Positions 59,289-64,000 of a stretch of 64,000 bases of DNA are shown here, piece after piece. Within the stretch, counting starts at the first letter, position 1. Every line of letters begins with the position of its first letter. Where the stretch lies: the NCBI RefSeq assembly GCF_000759025.1, contig NZ_JPOS01000075.1:1-64000 (forward strand). Reading direction: 5' to 3'. This DNA is from Phaeodactylibacter xiamenensis. GTDB taxonomy: Bacteria > Bacteroidota > Bacteroidia > Chitinophagales > Saprospiraceae. The position numbers were made by a program, and so were the translations under genes. The notes beneath the pieces were generated by a model. That model saw only the letters and a list, made by a program, of their open reading frames with translations, was not told where the DNA came from and did no database searches.

Positions 59289-60194
59289 TCATCGATGGTA
59301 TTTCACCTTCACGAAGAATCGGGGGTCGATGGCGCCCAGCAACTTTGCCACGAGGGGAGAGACGACCACGATCACATCATCCTTGTAAACCGTGTCGGGT
59401 ATCCGGCCTACCACTTTAGCGTAAACGGTACGGCGGCTCATCGGGTTGTAGATGGACACCACCGATCCAATCTCTGCCTTTCGGTGCATCGCCATGAGGT
59501 CTGTTTCATCCTTCATGTCTTTTGGCCAGAAGGCTACCCCCTGATGCTCCCGCTCCCGTTCGCCCGCCATGTCATATTGAAAAAGCTTACGGTAGGCAGC
59601 GTTGCGTTTGCCCAGCTCCCCACCTGCGTAGGCACGGAGGCTGTCCGGAATGCCGTTGAGGCTCAGCCAGCCTACATGCAGGATTTGGTTACTTTTCAGG
59701 GTATGATCCAGCAAGCCATTGCGCATCATAATTTCCTCCATGGGGATATCAAAGTAGGATTTGGATATTTTATAGAGGGTATCGCCCTTGCGTACCACAT
59801 AGTACACCGGTGCGAACCGGCCGGGTATGATGTCCTTCTCCTGATACTGTTCAATGGCCTGTTTGGGGATAGGGATACGGACCGGCATGCCCACCCGCAT
59901 CGTCTGAGGGCTAAGCCCCGGGTTATGAAAATAGAGCTCCTCAAGGGAAAGCCCGTAAAATTTTGCCAGCGAAAACAACGTCTGCTTTGGCTCCAGGTAG
60001 TGGTTGAAGTATTTTTCATTAAACTGGCCCACCGACAGAAATATGGTATCTTTGGGGGTAAGGTAACTGAGGCTGTCCCCGGTAGCTTTGGCCAGCAGCG
60101 GCAGGCTCAGGAAAGCGCACAGCACAGTGGCTTTAATTATGAATGGGGCAAGGCCAGTCCCTGCCAGTATAGTCGCACTAGTCGTTTTCCTCAT
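59289..60194 (-). CDS. LysM-domain secreted protein with RlpA-like C-terminus
   Basis: Two LysM motifs ('KQTLFSLAKFYGLSLEELYFHNPGL', 'YVVRKGDTLYKISKSYFDIPMEEIMMRNGL'). Confidence 0.85.
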   Translation of the reverse strand: MRKTTSATILAGTGLAPFIIKATVLCAFLSLPLLAKATGDSLSYLTPKDTIFLSVGQFNEKYFNHYLEPKQTLFSLAKFYGLSLEELYFHNPGLSPQTMRVGMPVRIPIPKQAIEQYQEKDIIPGRFAPVYYVVRKGDTLYKISKSYFDIPMEEIMMRNGLLDHTLKSNQILHVGWLSLNGIPDSLRAYAGGELGKRNAAYRKLFQYDMAGEREREHQGVAFWPKDMKDETDLMAMHRKAEIGSVVSIYNPMSRRTVYAKVVGRIPDTVYKDDVIVVVSPLVAKLLGAIDPRFFVKVKYHR

Positions 60195-60256
60195 AGTTTA
60201 GGTTCCTGTTTGGGGTTCATGTTTTGCTGAACCAGAAGAGCAATATAAACAAATAT

Positions 60257-61006
60257 ATGAAATCAATTGCGGTGATTCCAGCCCGTTATGCAAGTACGCG
60301 TTTTCCCGGCAAACCTCTGGCTTTGCTGGGAGGCAAACCTGTGATACAGCATGTCTACGAACGGGCGCAAAAGGCCCGCCAAATCGATGAGGTATGCATC
60401 GCCACTGATGACGAGCGTATCCTGGAAGCTGCTGCACGGTTTGGGGGCAAAGCCGTCCTGACCGATGCCAGCCACCTTAGCGGGACCGACCGTTGTGCGG
60501 AAGTGGCCCTGCAATACCCGGAAGGTAGCCTGATTGTCAATATACAGGGAGATGAGCCGTTTATCGACCCGGCGCAGATCGATCTAGTGGTGGCACCGCT
60601 GATGGGCAATGATCCGGCAGATATCAGTACCCTTGTCGTCCGGCTCAGAGATGCGGAGGCCCTGCACAACCCCAACGTCGTGAAGGCGGTAAAGTCCGCT
60701 ACCGGGCAGGCCTTGTATTTCAGCCGTTCGCCCATCCCCTACCTGAGGGGCGTACCCGCTGAACAATGGATGGAACAGGGTGTTTTTTTCAAGCATTTGG
60801 GCATTTACGGGTTTCAACGGTCTGTTTTGCTAGAGGTTGCCCAACTGCCACCCGGGCATTACGAACAAATGGAGTCGCTGGAACAACTCCGCTGGCTGGA
60901 AGCTGGCTATCGCATTCACATTGGCACTACCCGGACCGAAACAGTGGGCATAGACACCCCCGAAGACCTGGAAGCTGCCGAACGCCTTTGGAACGAAAGC
61001 AATTAA
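60257..61006 (+). CDS. kdsB: 3-deoxy-manno-octulosonate cytidylyltransferase
   Basis: 'IPARYASTRFPGKPLALLGGKPVIQHVYERA', 'NIQGDEPFIDPAQIDLV', 'LEQLRWLEAGYRI'. Confidence 0.97.
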   Translation: MKSIAVIPARYASTRFPGKPLALLGGKPVIQHVYERAQKARQIDEVCIATDDERILEAAARFGGKAVLTDASHLSGTDRCAEVALQYPEGSLIVNIQGDEPFIDPAQIDLVVAPLMGNDPADISTLVVRLRDAEALHNPNVVKAVKSATGQALYFSRSPIPYLRGVPAEQWMEQGVFFKHLGIYGFQRSVLLEVAQLPPGHYEQMESLEQLRWLEAGYRIHIGTTRTETVGIDTPEDLEAAERLWNESN

Positions 61007-61007
61007 T

Positions 61008-61256
61008 ATGGATAAACAAAAATACTATCGCCGCTGGCTGCTCCGCGCGCCCATCGGATTGGTGCTCATTGGTTTTGGTGCCTGCCTGATTGCCGAAGCC
61101 GCTATGGACAAATATGATGGCGCTTCTACCTGGCATTGGGTAGCCTATGGGACACTGGCCCTGGTGGTCTTCAACAGCGGACTGAGCATCTTTGGCGATG
61201 CTATATTGCAGCGGGTAAGGTACGAGCGAGCCCTGGAAAAAGAGATGGAAGCATGA
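61008..61256 (+). CDS. Small two-TM membrane protein
   Basis: 82 aa, two hydrophobic segments, ATGA overlap with the downstream NUDIX gene. Confidence 0.7.
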   Translation: MDKQKYYRRWLLRAPIGLVLIGFGACLIAEAAMDKYDGASTWHWVAYGTLALVVFNSGLSIFGDAILQRVRYERALEKEMEA

Positions 61257-61816
61257 ATTATTGCAGCCACTGTGGGTCTGACAGGCTAAGGTTTACCATT
61301 CCAAACGGAGATAACCGCCCACGCTATGTATGCGGCAGCTGCGGCCGTATTCACTACTCCAATCCCAAAATTGTAGCGGGCTGCCTGCCCATTTGGGAAG
61401 ACAAAGTGCTTCTGGCAAAGCGCTCTATTGAGCCCCGCCTTGGCTACTGGAATGTTCCCAGCGGCTACATGGAAAATGGCGAAACGGTGGAAGAAGGCGC
61501 GCTGCGGGAAGTACGCGAAGAAGCCAGGGCGCAGGTGAAAATTACCGGCATGCACACCATATATAGTATACCCCACATCAATCAGGTGTATATGCACTTT
61601 CTGGGCGAGCTGCAGGGGCCAGATGCCTTTGGAGTGGGAGAGGAGAGCCTGGAGGTACGCTTATTTACCGAAGCGGAAATCCCCTGGGATGAAATCGCAT
61701 TCACTTCTTCAATATTTAGTTTGCAACGCTACTTCGCCGATCGCAAACGGGGGCACCATCAGTTGCACTTAGGCCAGCTGGACTACCCCGGCTCTGCTAC
61801 AAAAAATCGCGATTGA
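61253..61816 (+). CDS. NUDIX hydrolase with N-terminal zinc ribbon
   Basis: 'CSHCGSDRLRF...CGSCGRIHYSNPKIV', NUDIX box 'GYMENGETVEEGALREVREEARAQV'. Confidence 0.95.
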   Translation: MNYCSHCGSDRLRFTIPNGDNRPRYVCGSCGRIHYSNPKIVAGCLPIWEDKVLLAKRSIEPRLGYWNVPSGYMENGETVEEGALREVREEARAQVKITGMHTIYSIPHINQVYMHFLGELQGPDAFGVGEESLEVRLFTEAEIPWDEIAFTSSIFSLQRYFADRKRGHHQLHLGQLDYPGSATKNRD

Positions 61817-62279
61817 AACCCACGGGCAAAAGAGCCTGCCCGCTTTCCACCTCGTAAACCGTGCTATCGTCACCCTGCATAAGAATACGGATGGGCTGCT
61901 GTTGCCGGTCTTCCATTTCAGAGATAGCCTGCCGGCAGGAGCCACATGGGGCAGCGGGTTCCGGCACCGCTTTATTTTCGTTGCGTACACGGATCGCAAT
62001 GACTTCCAGTTTTTGCTCCGGGTAGTTGAGGGAGGCGTTGCCCAAAGCCACCCGCTCGGCACACAGGCACATGGGATAAGCCGCGTTTTCCTGATTGGCA
62101 CCCTGTACGATGGTCCCGTTGGATAGTTGTGCAGCGGCACCAACTTTAAAGTTAGAATAAGGAGCATAAGCCAAATCCATGGCCTGGCCTGCCGATTGCA
62201 GCAATGTCTGATCTGCTGCTGATAACTCATCAACACTATCGTAGATACGGATATTGGTTTCCAGCTTTCGAAGTCGCAT
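61797..62279 (-). CDS. cdd: Cytidine deaminase
   Basis: 'AYAPYSNFKVGAAAQL', 'CAERVALGNA', 'PCGSCRQAISEM'. Confidence 0.95.
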   Translation of the reverse strand: MRLRKLETNIRIYDSVDELSAADQTLLQSAGQAMDLAYAPYSNFKVGAAAQLSNGTIVQGANQENAAYPMCLCAERVALGNASLNYPEQKLEVIAIRVRNENKAVPEPAAPCGSCRQAISEMEDRQQQPIRILMQGDDSTVYEVESGQALLPVGFNRDFL

Positions 62280-62389
62280 AGCGTTATATACAATTTGGAA
62301 TTTAGCGGCAGGACCCGCTTTACAGTTTCAGGCAAAGTTTTATCTTGCGCGAATCGGCAAATTACCTCAATAAACAGAAAAAACCAACC

Positions 62390-63727
62390 ATGACTAATAT
62401 ATTGATCATCGGAGCCGGACGCTCTTCCAGTGCCTGTATCAATTATGTGCTTGGACAGGCACTGGAAAAAAACTGGTTTGTGACCGTTGCAGATGCAGAC
62501 CCGCAGCTGGCTGAGGCGCGGGTAAAAGGGCACCCCAACGGCCGCCCCGCCTGGCTTGATGTTACCAAAGTAAATGACCGCCGCGACCTGATCGGGCGTG
62601 CCGATTTGGTGGTCTCTCTCCTGCCTGCCCACCTGCACCTTGAGGTGGCTCACGATTGCATTAAGCTCAAAAAACACCTCATTACAGCTTCTTATGTCTC
62701 CCAGGAACTCTACCGCCTTGGGGATGAAGCCCGCGACCGGGAGCTCATCTTCATGGGGGAAATGGGGCTGGACCCTGGCATCGATCATATGTCGGCCATG
62801 CGGCAAATTAATGAGATTAAGGAAAAGGGCGGGAAAATCACGGCTTTCCGGTCTTATACAGGAGGACTGATTGCGCCCGAAAGCGACAATAACCCCTGGC
62901 ACTATAAATTTACATGGAACCCACGCAACGTAGTCCTCGCCGGGCAGGGTACTGCACAGTACCTGGAAAACGGCAAGTACAAGTACATTCCCTACAACCG
63001 CCTATTTAAGGAATACCGGGTGGTTGATATTCCCGGTATGGGCGAGTTCGAAGTTTACGCCAACCGTGATTCCCTGCTCTACCGTGAGGTTTACGGGCTT
63101 TCAGATATTCCCAACATCCTTCGGGGCACCATCCGCTACCGGGGGTTCTGTGATGCATGGAATGCCCTGGTGAAGATTGGGCTGACCGATGGTTCTTATC
63201 CCATTCTGGAAAGTGAGCAGGTGAGCTACCACGAACTGATGGAAGGCTATCTCAGCCCTCAGAATAAGTCAGGATCCGTGCGCGACCGTATTGCTGATCT
63301 GCTGAAGCTGGACCCCGATGATGAGGTTATGCAGAAGCTGGACTGGCTGGGGCTTTTCCGCAAGAAGAAAGTAGGGCTGGCTAACGCGACGCCGGCGCTG
63401 ATTCTGGAAAACCTGCTCATGGAAAAGTGGAAGCTCGAACCCAGGGATAAGGACATGATTATCATGCAGCACGAGTTTGAATACGAGCTGGAGGGTAAAA
63501 AGAAAGAACTGATCTCCACTTTGGTAATGAAGGGGACGAATTCCAACGATACCGCCATGGCCAAACTGGTAGGATTGCCCCTGGGCATATTCGTTAAGCT
63601 GGTCATGGAAGGCCGTATTGAGTCCAAAGGCGTGAATATCCCGGTTATCCCTGAAGTATACGAGCCCGTATTGGATGAGCTGGAACAGTTCGGGGTGGTA
63701 TTTAAGGATGAGGTCCGGGACCTCTAA
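62390..63727 (+). CDS. Saccharopine dehydrogenase family protein
   Basis: 'NILIIGAGRSSSACINYVLG', 'MGEMGLDPGIDHMSAMRQI', 'FRSYTGGLIAPESDNNPWHYKFTW'. Confidence 0.93.
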   Translation: MTNILIIGAGRSSSACINYVLGQALEKNWFVTVADADPQLAEARVKGHPNGRPAWLDVTKVNDRRDLIGRADLVVSLLPAHLHLEVAHDCIKLKKHLITASYVSQELYRLGDEARDRELIFMGEMGLDPGIDHMSAMRQINEIKEKGGKITAFRSYTGGLIAPESDNNPWHYKFTWNPRNVVLAGQGTAQYLENGKYKYIPYNRLFKEYRVVDIPGMGEFEVYANRDSLLYREVYGLSDIPNILRGTIRYRGFCDAWNALVKIGLTDGSYPILESEQVSYHELMEGYLSPQNKSGSVRDRIADLLKLDPDDEVMQKLDWLGLFRKKKVGLANATPALILENLLMEKWKLEPRDKDMIIMQHEFEYELEGKKKELISTLVMKGTNSNDTAMAKLVGLPLGIFVKLVMEGRIESKGVNIPVIPEVYEPVLDELEQFGVVFKDEVRDL

Positions 63728-63733
63728 GCCCGG

Positions 63734-64000
63734 ATGTTGAAGGCGCTGTTCCAAATTGATAACGTAAGGGCTATGCAGGGCAATGCTTTGTCCCGGCAGG
63801 GCAGCGCCATCCTAATCTCTATTCTACTGGCCAAAACAGCATTGCCCAAGGAAAGCATTGGCTGGTACGAGCAGTTATTGTACCTGGGCTATGTGCTCAC
63901 CTCTTTTTGGGTAACGGGGTTCATGCAGGCCCTGCTGTCCCGCTTCAGCAAAGTGGAAACAGGACAGCGGGCAGTTTTCCTAACCAATGTAGCCCTGATT
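63734..64000 (+). CDS. Membrane protein, probable polysaccharide biosynthesis/flippase-like (truncated by window end)
   Basis: Open frame 'MLKALFQIDNVRAMQGNALSRQGSAILISILLAKTALPKESIGWYEQLLYLGYVLTSFWVTGFMQALLSRFS...'. Confidence 0.55.
   Translation, partial: MLKALFQIDNVRAMQGNALSRQGSAILISILLAKTALPKESIGWYEQLLYLGYVLTSFWVTGFMQALLSRFSKVETGQRAVFLTNVALI

Overview
The window is a chromosomal segment of a Bacteroidota bacterium, Saprospiria/Lewinella-like. I infer this from T9SS C-terminal sorting domains, PorP/SprF and PorT proteins, TAnnTTTG promoter motifs and a SusC-style TonB receptor. About 40 protein genes are readable. Most are housekeeping: gyrA, ubiE/menG, aspartokinase, diadenylate cyclase, miaE, treS-maltokinase, rmuC, ung, ychF, dNK, gatC, ribBA, CBS, kdsB, cdd and saccharopine dehydrogenase. 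The accessory part is ~33.2-40.6 kb. (1) A Reg_prop/Y_Y_Y sensor histidine kinase gene carries an in-frame TAA and is split by a complete 1348-bp IS630-family element inserted at CTAG. (2) A tRNA-Arg(TCT) gene has its 3' end duplicated twice on its 3' side, within a 176-bp hairpin-rich tandem repeat. A third, more diverged copy lies 1.5 kb away. (3) Between these copies is an AT-richer two-gene cassette (ATGA overlap) of unknown function. (4) An HEPN-like (RX4H) protein gene sits directly on the 5' side of the tRNA. This tRNA-anchored mini-island is the best candidate here for an undescribed system. A TM2-domain pseudogene with two frameshifts, an orphan strong terminator hairpin and a CTTTGCG intergenic repeat are also present. 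All calls come from reading the sequence and supplied translations; no database search was run.
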